Below, one piece after another: positions 19,001-27,410 of a stretch of 64,000 bases of DNA; the stretch's first letter is position 1; each line of letters begins with the position of its first letter. Position numbers and translations under genes: made by a program. The notes beneath the pieces are model-generated. The model was not told the DNA's origin, did not search any database, and worked only from the letters and a program-made list of their open reading frames with translations. The stretch is from Triparma columacea (lineage: Eukaryota > Sar > Bolidophyceae > Parmales > Triparmaceae), in the NCBI GenBank assembly GCA_030267965.1, contig BRYA01000385.1, forward strand, positions 2,183 to 66,182, given 5' to 3'.

Positions 19001-20433
19001 TAATCTTACCTAGCGTCTCGTTCCATGTGGGGTCAAGCCTGAGGCAGGGAGGAGCAAAAGTATGGCGTTGCGTTAGTATTGAGAATTGTACGACGGGCGG
19101 CGAGCGAAGCGAGCCGTAGAAGGTGGAAGGATACCAACGACACTCTCAATACCAACTCCACTCTCAATACCAACTCCACTCGCAATACCAACTCCACTCT
19201 CAATACCAACTCCACTCTCAATACCAAATCCCTACCCTTAACCCTCCTCACACCACCCACCGCTCATGTCGATTCACATTTATCTCACCTCTTCTTTATT
19301 ATCTTGGTCTTGCCAACCTCGGCTTTCTTGCCCGTATCGCCATCCTTCACGTACACCTTACAGTAGGGGTCCGAGGAACCCTTCTTGCTAAACAAGGAAG
19401 AATCCATGGCGAGGAGGCCATTGGCCTTGACAATCTTGAGAGATATCTGCATGGGCGGCGAGGGTTGGGGGTAAGGGCAGCAGAGGACTCCAGAACATTC
19501 TTAACGAAAACTAGTGCACACTAAGCCCTCGGCCCCCAAATCTTTGCCCATCCATTCTCACTTACCTTGCCACCACGAAAGTCCTTCATCTCGTTGCCCT
19601 CCACCGAGCCGAGCTCCATCGGGGGAGGGACGAGGGAATACGAAATTGAGATACTCAGGGAACCTGTCGCGTCCATGCAGTCGGGGGAGGGTGTAATCTT
19701 GTGCCACTTGTCCATTATGGTGTTCTCCTGCAAGTCCTTCAAGAGGTCGATCTTTACCTGGCCCATTTCGTCGTTTGCCGAGCCAACGTCGTAGTCGTAG
19801 ACCCGAAAAGTCAGAATCGGAATGTGATGGTTTGTCATTTTCAGGGTAAAGCTAGTGACGTGAAAGCGAAGCGAAGCGAAGCGAGGGGGCGAAGCAAGCG
19901 AGGAGGGAGGCGCGAGCGTGGTGGATGAGTGAGAGACCACCCAGCGTCGTCCACGCCGCCCCTCCTCCTCCTCCTCCTCCTCCTCCCCTCACCTTTCGTC
20001 CCAAATAGGAGAAAGACTGCGCTTCTTGGTCTTGGTCTTGCCCATTTCAGACGACGACTTCTTGCTCCCATCATTAAACTCCGATAATATCTTCACGTAC
20101 GGGTCGGACTTTCCCTTTTTATTAAAAAACGACCTGTGGGGGGGGGAGAGGTAGGGGGAGGGAGGGACAGGGAGAGATTCAGTTGTGTCGGTGGTGTGGG
20201 GGGAGGGGTAGGGGGGGGCAGGGCAGGAGGGGGGGGCATAAAACCAATGCTCGTCAAGAAAAACTACAGAAAACATGGACAAGGAGATCGAACAAGGAGG
20301 TTAGGGGAACTCACTTATCCTTAGCCAACAAGCCTGCACCCTCCTTTATTGTCACGTTGATGGTGGCGCCATAGAAGGGCTGAGGGCGGGTATTGGCGGC
20401 GTCCAATTTTGCCTTCCTCATCTTGGCAAACAT
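13028..20433 (-). CDS. Multi-C2, EF-hand and ankyrin-repeat protein (18 exons)
   Basis: I assembled 18 exons, all GT-AG and phase-consistent, giving 1444 aa: 20315-20433, 19993-20133, 19566-19851, 19289-19446, 19010-19038, 18741-18865, 18421-18547, 18196-18268, 17609-17999, 17149-17390, 16749-16937, 16148-16654, 15686-15972, 15351-15529, 14929-15194, 14319-14659, 13515-14105, 13028-13311. Five C2 domains occupy about residues 20-790, each with an SDPY strand and a second Asp loop (YDYDVGSAND, YDYDMMSGDDPMG, FDYDMMSAADPMG, YDSDAMSGDDPMG, WDHDNLGGDDPMG), so Ca2+-dependent phospholipid binding is expected. A canonical EF-hand follows (DEDGNGAIELEE, about 915-930), then repeats of KKGIAGLL (about 1030-1120) and ankyrin repeats (TGFTPLHIACRF) near the C-terminus. 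No TM segment seen. Likely a Ca2+-responsive membrane adaptor. Most of its introns are introner-like. Confidence 0.88.
13312..13514 (-). mobile_element. Introner-like intron, family 1
   Basis: Intron 17 of the C2/ankyrin gene, 203 bp. The sense strand begins GTGAGGAGAGGCAAACCGAGG and continues with repeats of GGGCAAACCGAGGAA, a conserved middle (CAATCAAATCCCAACTTACC), CGCAATCCTTTCC and three tandem hairpin cores before the acceptor. Introns 10, 12, 14 and 16 of the same gene share this layout. Confidence 0.85.
14106..14318 (-). mobile_element. Introner-like intron, family 1
   Basis: Intron 16, 213 bp. Closest relative of the intron at 13312-13514, including the spacer that reads ATTGCCATCATTGC on the + strand. 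Three tandem hairpin cores at about 14111-14170. Confidence 0.85.
14660..14928 (-). mobile_element. Introner-like intron, hairpin-bearing
   Basis: Intron 15, 269 bp. Three hairpin cores at 14697-14765 lie in the acceptor half; two of them are separated by a GGGATTTGCG palindromic duplication. The donor half (14766-14928) does not match family 1. Confidence 0.65.
15195..15350 (-). mobile_element. Introner-like intron, family 1
   Basis: Intron 14, 156 bp, phase 0. Two GGGCAAACCGAGGAA-type repeats at the donor and three hairpin cores at the acceptor. The last hairpin, 15232-15252, has perfect 5-bp arms GCGAC/GTCGC. Confidence 0.85.
15530..15685 (-). mobile_element. Introner-like intron, hairpin-bearing
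   Basis: Intron 13, 156 bp. Two hairpin cores; the one at 15562-15582 has arms GCGGC/GCCGC. The body is unlike family 1. Confidence 0.7.
15973..16147 (-). mobile_element. Introner-like intron, family 1
   Basis: Intron 12, 175 bp. Same 5' and 3' modules as 14106-14318 with a shorter middle; three hairpin cores at 15978-16040. Confidence 0.85.
16938..17148 (-). mobile_element. Introner-like intron, family 1 joined to a different donor segment
   Basis: Intron 10, 211 bp. The acceptor two-thirds is family 1. The donor third (17074-17148) is unrelated, suggesting insertion into an older intron or a 5'-truncated copy. Confidence 0.75.
17391..17608 (-). mobile_element. Introner-like intron, family 2 with five hairpin units
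   Basis: Intron 9, 218 bp. The sense body is a short tandem of GACCCAACATT(G/T)G units, then a C-rich CCCCCACCCCAAACC tract, then five tandem hairpin cores ending at the acceptor. The unit at 17463-17485 has 6-bp arms AGCGGT/ACCGCT. The same family occurs at 18000-18195, 23615-23873 and 29012-29128. Confidence 0.85.
18000..18195 (-). mobile_element. Introner-like intron, family 2
   Basis: Intron 8, 196 bp. Nearly identical body to 17391-17608 over about 18025-18125 (GACCCAACATTGG repeats in sense), with one complete hairpin. The donor part differs. Confidence 0.85.
18269..18420 (-). mobile_element. Introner-like intron, hairpin-bearing
   Basis: Intron 7, 152 bp. A single hairpin at 18272-18294 with 6-bp arms TGCGAT/ATCGCA, immediately before the acceptor in sense. 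Confidence 0.7.
18548..19288 (-). mobile_element. Cluster of three hairpin-bearing introns around a 29-nt exon
   Basis: Introns 6 (18548-18740), 5 (18866-19009) and 4 (19039-19288) of the C2/ankyrin gene all hold the hairpin (about 18565-18590, 18880-18950, 19095-19118). Intron 4 also has a five-unit repeat of AATACCAACTCCACTC type at about 19146-19230. They isolate a micro-exon at 19010-19038 and one of 125 nt at 18741-18865. An oligo-G tract follows the hairpin in intron 6. Confidence 0.65.
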
Positions 20434-20672
20434 GGTGAAGGGTGGAAGTTTGGAGAATTTGGTGCTGGGGATGATGAGGGGGAGGGGGAAAAAGGAAGAA
20501 AGAAATCTTGATGTTTCAGGCGTTCCAAACAAACGACTAGGGATTAATATTCCACGAAGGGATGAATTTACTTCTCCATTTTTATTTATGCAACAACACG
20601 GCACTATATGGCCGGAATTTAGACAAACTTTAGTTCGGACAGCCTTAAATCCAACTAATCAAGCGCAAAGAG
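20434..20672. other. Upstream region of C2/ankyrin gene with a short dispersed repeat
   Basis: Contains GAAGGGATGAATTTACTTCT (from about 20558) followed by a T-rich ATTTATG(CAA) segment. The same block recurs in opposite orientation at about 30340-30395, upstream of the 29127-30299 gene. Its function is unknown. Confidence 0.4.
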
Positions 20673-21659
20673 TTAGAGAAACTCCAGAATTACTCTCCAT
20701 AAAACTTTCGGGAGCTTCTTGAATGCCGCAGCTCCCTGAAGCGCGACCACTTCATCTCCGTCATTATCCGATCCGGGCTGGTTCTCCAAGTCATTCCAGG
20801 GTGTCTTGAGGCACGACAGAACGGCGGCGCGTTCGCGTATGCGGTGCCACCTAGAATGGAGAAGGTCCTCGACAGTCGACATATTTTGATCGGCAGCGGC
20901 AGTGATTAGGGCAGTGCAGTCCGAGAAGCAGTCTTCACCGATGGAAACAGCTGGAGATAGAATGAGTTTCGTTAGGGAGGAGCAATTTCTGAAGGCGTAC
21001 ATGTCAATCGTCGTCACTGAGTCCGGGATTGTGATGGACGTGAGGGAGGAGCATCCTTCGAAGGCCATTTGGCCAATCTCCGTCACTCCGTCCGGGATAG
21101 TGATGGCCGTGAGGGAGGAGCATTCGTAGAAGGCGCCCTTGCTAATCGTCGTCACTCCGTCCGGGATTGTGATGGCCGTGAGGGAGGAGCATCCTCTGAA
21201 GGCGCCAATGCAAATCTTCGTCACTCCATCTGGGATTGTGATGGCAGCGAGGGAGGAGCATCCGTAGAAGGCGCCATCGCCAATCGTTGTCACTGAGTCT
21301 GGGATTGTGATGGCAGTGAGGGAGGAGCATTCCCAGAAGGCGTAATCGCCAATCGTTGTCACTCCGTCCGGGATGGTGATGGCCGTGAGTGAGGAGCATC
21401 CGTCGAAGGCGCCCTTGCTAATCGTCGTCACTCCGTCCGGGATTGTGATGGCCGTGAGGGAGGAGCATCCTCTGAAGGCGCCAATGCCAATCTTCGTCAC
21501 TCCATCTGGGATGGTGATGGCAGTGAGGGAGGAGCATCCCCAGAAGGTTTCATCGGCAATCGACGTCACTCCTTGTGCAAAAGTCACTTCTGTGAGCTCA
21601 CGATCGTCTTTGAAGCTCCCTGTCTCATCTGTGCCATAGTATACTGCTGTTTGGGGCAT
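20673..21659 (-). CDS. BspA-type leucine-rich repeat (LRR_5) protein 1
   Basis: Intronless, 328 aa. Nine 23-residue repeats of the form GAFxGCSSLTAITIPDGVTxI span most of the protein, the signature of BspA-like LRR_5 domains. A short N-terminal cap precedes them (ELTEVTFAQGVTSI). A conserved C-terminal module follows (AADQNMSTVEDLLHSRWHRI, then LPKVLWRVILEFL) that is shared with the two paralogues at 25722-26969 and 27411-28415. There is no signal peptide or TM segment, so a cytosolic or peripheral interaction role is possible. BspA-type repeats mediate protein binding in bacteria and protists; the partner here is unknown. Confidence 0.88.
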   Translation of the reverse strand: MPQTAVYYGTDETGSFKDDRELTEVTFAQGVTSIADETFWGCSSLTAITIPDGVTKIGIGAFRGCSSLTAITIPDGVTTISKGAFDGCSSLTAITIPDGVTTIGDYAFWECSSLTAITIPDSVTTIGDGAFYGCSSLAAITIPDGVTKICIGAFRGCSSLTAITIPDGVTTISKGAFYECSSLTAITIPDGVTEIGQMAFEGCSSLTSITIPDSVTTIDMYAFRNCSSLTKLILSPAVSIGEDCFSDCTALITAAADQNMSTVEDLLHSRWHRIRERAAVLSCLKTPWNDLENQPGSDNDGDEVVALQGAAAFKKLPKVLWRVILEFL

Positions 21660-22741
21660 TTTCCTACATTATTGACGGGAATAAGGAGGGTTAGTGTGGT
21701 GTGATGAGTAAGAACAAGGGAGAGGGATGGTGAGACCCCTCAAGGATGCGTCATTGCGGCGTCAATGGCGGTTATCTGTGCGATAGTAGCCCAACATAGT
21801 ACTAACAGCATCGGAAATATGGCCGAAAGTAGTATTATCTCCTCTATGAGACGAAAAATCCAACCCAATGTCCACTCCGTCAGTCGACCGTGATTTGAAG
21901 AGTGGAAATAACTTGAACTTGGTCGTGAATAGGAGATATAAATCAATAATAGGACAAATGACAACTGGTGAAGGCCTTGGAAACGTGTTATCACTGTCAT
22001 TGTTGTCCTTCTTACCTTAATATGAAAGCTGTTATTTTGCTCCCTTCTCTCATCCGGAGACCATTCCATCCCACTGAGGAAGACCTTATTTACCTTAGCT
22101 TATTTATAGAGTCGAACGAATATAAATACGGGGTTAATTACGTATATGCAATGCCTCCGACTCGAACTTTACAGGTTACGTGAGATGGGTAAAAAAGCAG
22201 GTTAATGTCAACGTGTCATGGTCATATATATTTAATTATCGGTAGAAATATAGCGACGCTTTCACAATACAAAAAAAAACAAATTTCGCCCCTCTTTCGT
22301 TGCGCGCTGCAACAAAAAAAAATTGGTCCGAACGGGGATTTCTAGAAGGAAGGAGAATAGCAGGTAAGAATTGATCTGGACGGGTGAAAGAATGTGGAAT
22401 TACTTACGAACCCCGCTGTTGGAAGAAGGGAGAGATATGTGTAAGTTGAGAGCTGAATAAAGGGGGGCATGTGCATGTATTACTTACGACCTCTCTGAGT
22501 AATCGAAGATAGAGACATGTATAAGTTGAGAGCTGAATAATGGGAGATGTGTGCATGTGGTACTTACTCCACCCACTGTGAAGGAAGGAAAGACGAGGGT
22601 GAGACGGGGTTGTGGAGACTCATACATGTGACAACGATATGACTTACAAGGAAGAATCATGCCTACGATAAATGTGGTAAGAATGTGATCGCGGTATGGG
22701 AGAAGGAAACGTGGAGCGCTCACCCCTAGACCATTCGGACG

Positions 22742-22788
22742 TTGTGATTTTCATCACAAGTGTTAAGACTTTGTGACTTTCATCACAA
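22742..22788 (+). promoter_or_regulatory. Two tandem palindromic sites upstream of the CPBP gene
   Basis: TTGTGATTTTCATCACAA at 22742-22759 is a perfect 7-bp inverted repeat with a 4-base spacer. TTGTGACTTTCATCACAA at 22771-22788 repeats it 29 bp downstream with one change in an arm. They lie about 260-305 bp before the start codon and 80-125 bp before a TATA-like sequence. This is the layout expected of a dimeric transcription-factor site, but the factor is unknown. Confidence 0.45.
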
Positions 22789-22865
22789 GTGTTAAAGCGG
22801 GAAAGTTGATTTTTTAATATGATTTTAATCCTTTGCTGGTCCCAGAGATATCGACCCAAAAATCT

Positions 22866-22880
22866 CCTTATATATATAAC
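22866..22880 (+). promoter_or_regulatory. TATA-like element
   Basis: CCTTATATATATAACCC in a moderately GC-rich setting about 170 bp upstream of the CPBP start codon. A TATA box is inferred from sequence alone. Confidence 0.4.
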
Positions 22881-23046
22881 CCTTGATACACACCGTAGCA
22901 TTCAACCCTCTTTCACACAGAACCCTCTTTGTAGACGGACTCTAGACGTTCAAAACAAGCAACCCATCCTTCTGAGAGTATTTTGTGGGTTACCTCGTCG
23001 ATTGCTCGAGTAGGGTAGGGTTGTGTGTTGCATTGTTTTGGTTAGA

Positions 23047-25363
23047 ATGGCGCTGATATCTTTGTTGTTCTGTTTACTAGTTCTTCGATCTTCCTCCTAC
23101 GTCCCCCCTGTATCATCTAGTCTTTCTCGAGTTCAAATATCCAGGCAAATATCACCACACACACATGCATCCTTGCTGGACGCCTCTTATCCTGACAATA
23201 GTATCCAGACAACACGCACATTTGGACTCCGATGTGACCCCTCGTCTAATTCTGTCCCTTCTCCGTCGAATCTCCGTCCGACGATGACTTCGAGTTCTGT
23301 GTCAAAGCCGCCCCTTGGTGTACCACTTCAAGTGTTGTTTCTTTTTTCAGGTGAGGGAGGAGGAGGAGGAAGAAGAGGAGGAGGAGGAAGAAGAGCGCTG
23401 GTGAATACGCATATAACCCTTGGTCTCTTCTAACCACCTCCCTCCCCTCACCCACCCACCCCTCCCCTCAGCCTACCTCGTACACCTCCTCGTCCTGACG
23501 AAAACGTCCCTATCTTTCCCCTTCCAGCTTCTTCCCAATAACCACGGCTTGTTCCTGCAGATAGGATACGACAGCCTTGCTGGTATGATTTGCCTGTCCT
23601 TCTACGTTCGCAAGGTAAGAGTTGGGGCCAAACCAACGCAGAGTGGGTTGGGTGCGGGTGGGTTGGGTGAGGGTAGGTTTAGTAAGAAGATGGAGCAAAT
23701 AGGCCAAGCAAAGGACCCAACATTGGCCCCAACATTGGACGCAACATTAGCCCCCACCCCAAACCCCTTCAGCGTTCGCTTCGCTCACCGCATCGCTCAT
23801 TCACTTTCACTTTCACTTATTGCCATATCTCCCTCTCTCCCTCTCACTCTCACTCTGGCTTCTCTCTTCGCAGGTCCTTCGACGTTCCTCCCCCCCACCC
23901 CTCCCGTGGTCAATTCCCAAGTCTCACCGTCCCAACGTGGTTCCCACCCTGACGATCCTGCTCCTGGCCTATTTTTCGTCCTCCGTGTACTCTCCCCTCT
24001 TCTCTTCCTTTTTCAAATCGCTCGATTTATCCCCCCGCATGATTGAGGCTGGGCAGGTACTCTGCAGTCACCTTTGTTGGGTTGGAGTTGGTTGTAAGGT
24101 GAGTGAATTGAAGCGGTACAAACGAATCTGAAGCGCCGCGTGTGGGGGGAGTTCATCGTTATGAATGGATCGGAGTGAATTGAAACGGTGCAAACTTCTG
24201 AAGCGCCGCCCCTTCGCTCCACCCCTTCCCCCACATTCGCCTCGCTCACAAATCCTCCACGCTTCCTCCGCTCCGCCCCCCCCCCCCCTCCCATCCTTCC
24301 TGCGGCTCGCTTCGCTCGCCGCCACCTCAGATCCTCTCTTCCCAGCTCCCAGATTTCTTCTCCCCCAGCGGTGGCTGGTACAACTTCTCAGTCCGTTCCG
24401 TCAACTGGTTCAAGTCCGTCCTCTATGGCTACATGATATCCTGCTTTGTGTTCAACGTGGTGGACAGCCTCAACGCTGTCCTCCTCCCCGCGTCTCTCTT
24501 CTCCCCAGAACCCGGGCTTGTCGGGCGCCTGGTGTCGGGGTCGACGAAAGGCGACTGGGTAGGTGAGAATCTATGACAATAGCAGGGCATGAGTTTTCAC
24601 CGATTTTGTGTCGTGGCCGTCCGAAAGCAGAAGCACCGTGCGATTTGGCCCCACTTCTCTCCTTCCTGAAGCTTCTGCAGAAATCCACTTTGAGCCTCCA
24701 AATTTTGGAACTGCGGTCTTCGGCTCGCTGCGCTCGCCGATGCGACCTCCGCCCTACCTTTAATCCGCTGACGTATACCTTCCCGCGATTCGCTTCGTTC
24801 GTCCGCAGCCAAGGCCATAGGTGCCATTGCACCCTGTTTGAGCGCACCGTGGTGGGAGGAGGTGAGCCCTTTAGTTACAAGGCATCAGAGGAGCGCAAGG
24901 CATGAGCAGAGGAGCGCAAGGCATGAGCAGAGGAGCGCAAGGCATCAGAGGAGCGCAAGGTACCTCAACTTCTACACAAACGTGATCCCTTCCTCTACTC
25001 GCTTCGCTCGTCGCCACTTCAACTTCTACACAAGCATGATCCCTTCCGTGACTCGCTTCTCTCGTCACCAACCCCCCCCCCCCCATCCCCCCCCACGGCT
25101 CGCTTCGCTCGCCGCTTCAGGTTCTCTACCGCGGGTTCCTCTTCCCCTCCTTGACCCTCCTCCTCCGTCCTCTTCCCTCCCTCCTGCTCTCCTCCCTAAT
25201 TTTCTCCTCGCACCACCTCTCCCTAACCTCCTTCTTCCCCCTCTTTGCCCTGGGCGCCGTCTGGGGGTTAATATACAAGGAGACGGGAAACCTCTGGGTA
25301 GTCGTGGCGATACATGGACTTTGGAACAGCAGGGTGTTCATAGGCGGTTGGGCGGGTGTATAA
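23047..25363 (+). CDS. CPBP-family intramembrane metalloprotease (CAAX protease/Rce1-like)
   Basis: Six exons, 23047-23350, 23472-23614, 23874-24056, 24331-24562, 24809-24861 and 25121-25363, are phase-consistent and give 385 aa. Met at 23047 begins a signal-like segment (MALISLLFCLLVLRSSS), so targeting to the ER or a complex plastid is plausible. Several hydrophobic helices follow. The three catalytic motifs of the family are all present: EExxxR (EEVLYR, Glu304/305 and Arg309), FxxxH (F333-H337) and HxxxN (HGLWN, His370-Asn374). CPBP enzymes cleave prenylated proteins (Rce1) or act in plastid membranes; here a plastid-type role is a guess. The intron at 24862-25120 cuts between EE and VLYR, so the active-site motif is encoded across a splice junction. 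Introns 2-5 contain introner-type sequence. Confidence 0.9.
23615..23873 (+). mobile_element. Introner-like intron, family 2
   Basis: Contains AAGGACCCAACATTGG, further ACATTGG units, AGCCCCCACCCC and a hairpin relative (GTTCGCTTCGCTCACCGC) at about 23707-23793, matching introns 8 and 9 of the C2/ankyrin gene. The acceptor is 80 bp further on, so this copy sits inside a larger intron. Confidence 0.8.
24057..24330 (+). mobile_element. Introner-like intron with hairpin at the acceptor
   Basis: GCGGCTCGCTTCGCTCGCCGC, written as arms GCGGC and GCCGC around the reversed core, lies at 24302-24322, 8 bp before the acceptor AG, after a C-rich tract. A repeat of GAATTGAA(G/A)CGG(T)GCAAAC type occurs twice (about 24104 and 24177). 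Confidence 0.7.
24563..24808 (+). mobile_element. Introner-like intron with degenerate hairpins
   Basis: Two imperfect hairpin relatives, CGGCTCGCTGCGCTCGCCG at about 24723-24741 and CGATTCGCTTCGTTCGTCCG at about 24786-24805, the second abutting the acceptor. Confidence 0.6.
24862..25120 (+). mobile_element. Introner-like intron, family 3 plus GAGCGCAAGGCAT tandem repeat
   Basis: Begins with a four-unit tandem of AGAGGAGCGCAAGGCATGAGC type (about 24890-24960). Two copies of the family 3 sequence follow (CAACTTCTACACAA..GTGATCCCTTCC plus a hairpin relative), then a C-tract, and a full hairpin ends next to the acceptor (25097-25116). Family 3 recurs in the intron at 29533-29835. Confidence 0.75.
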
Positions 25364-25721
25364 ATGTTTAGTTGTTTTGGTTGTTGAAAAAAGATCCCTT
25401 TTTACGGGTGGTTGTTGCTTTCACGCACTGACGCCTGCAACGCCCGCGCACAAAACTTGTTGCGGTAGCTACGCTACCAGCACAAGAGCGGTGTGCCACC
25501 CACCCTGCAAGAGAAGCGCTAAAGTGGATTTATTACGAGGAGTAGAGGTGGGCCCAGAATCATTTTGCTTCGAAAAGGAACTTCCTCATTTTCCTCATTT
25601 TTCCTCTACTTGTGAGCGCTACTCTAAAATAGCTCAGGGAGCAGCATGAGCATGTCGCTTCTGAAAAGAGCTAAAGACATGACACTTTTCTTGCCTACAT
25701 TGTTCAACATTGATTTTAGAG
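25364..25721. repeat. Intergenic region with copy 1 of a 158-bp dispersed repeat
   Basis: 25417-25520 matches the 5' two-thirds of the element at 60437-60594, including the perfect inverted repeat GGTAGC-TAC-GCTACC. The rest (25588-25721) is the duplicated 3' flank shared with the third LRR gene. Confidence 0.65.
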
Positions 25722-26969
25722 TTACAGAAATTCCAGAATAACTCTCCACATAACTTTCGGGAGCCTCTTGCGTACCGCAGTTACCCCAAGTGTTTGCGCT
25801 TCACCTTCGTCCTGTCGCTTCCTCTTTTTCTGGTCCGTAAAGAGTGTCTTGAGGCAGGACAGAACGGTGACGCGTTCACCTATGCGGTGCCACCTAGAAT
25901 TGAGGAGGTCCTCGACAGTCGACATATTTTGATCGGCAGCGGCAGAGATTAGGGCAGAGCAATTTGAGAAGCAGCCTTTACCGATGGAGACGGCAGGAGA
26001 TAAACTGAGTCTCGTCAGGGTGGTGCATCCGTAGAAGGCCCTATAACTAAGCGTGGTCACTGAGTCCGGGATTGTGATGGCTGCGAGGGAGGAGCATTCT
26101 GCGAAGGCGCCATCGCGAATCGTCGTCACTCCGTCTGGGATTGTGATGGCTGCGAGGGAGGAGCATTCCCTGAAGGCGTCACAGCCAATCGACATCACTC
26201 CGTACGGGATTGTGATGGCTGCGAGGGAGGAGCATCCCTGGAAGGCGTAACAGCCAATCGACGTCACTCCGTCCGGGATGGTGATGGCCGTGAGGGAGGA
26301 GCAGTCCATGAAGGCGAAAGCACTAATCATCGTCACTGTGTCTGGGATTGTGATGGCCGTGAGGGAGGAGCAGCTGCAGAAGGCATAATCGCAAATTGTC
26401 GTTACTCCGTCCGGGATGGTGATGGCTGCGAGGGAGGAGCATCCCCTGAAGGCGCTACTGCTAATTGACGTCACTGTGTCCGGGATTGTGATGGCTGTGA
26501 GGGAGGAGCATGCTTGGAAGGTGAAATTGCCAATCTTCGTCACTCCGTCCGGGATTGTGATAGCTGCGAGGGAAGAGCATCCAGAGAAGGCGTGATAGCC
26601 AACCGTCGTCACTCCGTCCGGGATTGTGATGGCTGCGAGGGAGGAGCATCCAGAGAAGGCAGAAATGCCAATCGATGTCACTCCGTCCGGGATTGTGATG
26701 GCTGCGAGGGAGGAGCATCTGCTGAAGGCGTGATTGCCAATTGTCGTCACTCCTTCCGGGATTGTAATGGCCATGAGGGAGGAGCATCTGTTGAAGGCGT
26801 ATTCGCCAATCTTCGTCACTGTGTCCGGGATTGTGATGGCTGCGAGGGAGGAGCATCTGCTGAAGGCGCCATTGCCAATTGTCGTCACTCCCTTTGCAAA
26901 AGTCACCTCTGTGAGTTCACGATCTCCATAGAAGCTCTCTACGCCAGAGTACACTGCTGAGCTGGGCAT
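25722..26969 (-). CDS. BspA-type leucine-rich repeat (LRR_5) protein 2
   Basis: Intronless, 415 aa. Thirteen 23-residue repeats (for example GNGAFSRCSSLAAITIPDTV) make this the longest of the three paralogues. The N-terminal cap MPSSAVYSGVESFYGD leads into ELTEVTFAKGVTTIG. The C-terminal module (AADQNMSTVEDLLNSRWHRI, KKRKRQDEGEAQTLGV, LPKVMWRVILEFL) is shared with LRR proteins 1 and 3. Both its 5' and 3' flanks are duplicated at LRR gene 3, so the two arose by tandem duplication, and the repeat number changed afterwards. No signal peptide or TM segment. Function unknown beyond the likely role of LRR_5 domains in protein interaction. Confidence 0.88.
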   Translation of the reverse strand: MPSSAVYSGVESFYGDRELTEVTFAKGVTTIGNGAFSRCSSLAAITIPDTVTKIGEYAFNRCSSLMAITIPEGVTTIGNHAFSRCSSLAAITIPDGVTSIGISAFSGCSSLAAITIPDGVTTVGYHAFSGCSSLAAITIPDGVTKIGNFTFQACSSLTAITIPDTVTSISSSAFRGCSSLAAITIPDGVTTICDYAFCSCSSLTAITIPDTVTMISAFAFMDCSSLTAITIPDGVTSIGCYAFQGCSSLAAITIPYGVMSIGCDAFRECSSLAAITIPDGVTTIRDGAFAECSSLAAITIPDSVTTLSYRAFYGCTTLTRLSLSPAVSIGKGCFSNCSALISAAADQNMSTVEDLLNSRWHRIGERVTVLSCLKTLFTDQKKRKRQDEGEAQTLGVTAVRKRLPKVMWRVILEFL

Positions 26970-27410
26970 CTCGGGGAGGATGAAAGTGGTAGTACTGATA
27001 GCGTTTGAGCTAAGATATAGCGTAAATGCTCAGATGGAGAGGAGGAGATTGAAAGTTAGGTGCGTGTGGACGATGTAGTTTTTTGGGGACCAAATTTGAG
27101 CTCTAAGTTGAGTGTTTTTGGATATAGTGTAGGTAATAGTGTTGTTGTTGGTATTGTGAAGAGTTAGTCGGTTGTAAAATGCAGCTAAAGTGTATAATGA
27201 AGTATTTATGCAGTTTTCTTGCCAAATTCTACCCAAATCTTTCACCAAGCCTTTCTTTTCCTCGGTTTTCCTCATTTATTTTCCTCATTTTTCCTCTACT
27301 TGTGAGCGCTACTCTAAAATAGCTCAGGGAGCAGCATGAGCATGTCGCTTCTAAAAGAGCTAAAGACATGACACTTTTCTTGCCTACATTGTTCAACGTT
27401 GATTTTAGAG
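26970..27410. repeat. Duplicated flanks between LRR genes 2 and 3
   Basis: 27010-27240 (upstream of LRR 2) matches 28470-28700 (upstream of LRR 3) with many point differences, for example in GGAGAGGAGGAGATTGAAAG. 27285-27410 (3' flank of LRR 3) matches 25590-25721 (3' flank of LRR 2) almost exactly, including GTGAGCGCTACTCTAAAATA. The duplication unit therefore included promoter and 3' end. Confidence 0.75.

Larger units (their letters stand above)
21660..23046. other. Long intergenic region upstream of the CPBP protease gene
   Basis: No confident gene. A minus ORF at 21740-22069 has two hydrophobic stretches but no recognised domain. At about 22404-22560 a unit of roughly 75 bp (ACTTACGA, AGAGATATGTGTAAGTTGAG, AGCTGAATAA, GTGCATGT) occurs twice in tandem with divergence. 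The region is AT-richer than its neighbours and ends in the promoter elements listed separately. Confidence 0.45.

Noticed and set aside
23351..23530. Alternative acceptor of CPBP exon 2 at CCTTCCAG (before CTTCTTCCC)
   Set aside because: It gives an early in-frame stop after exon 1. The acceptor at 23471 keeps the frame and extends the hydrophobic helix.
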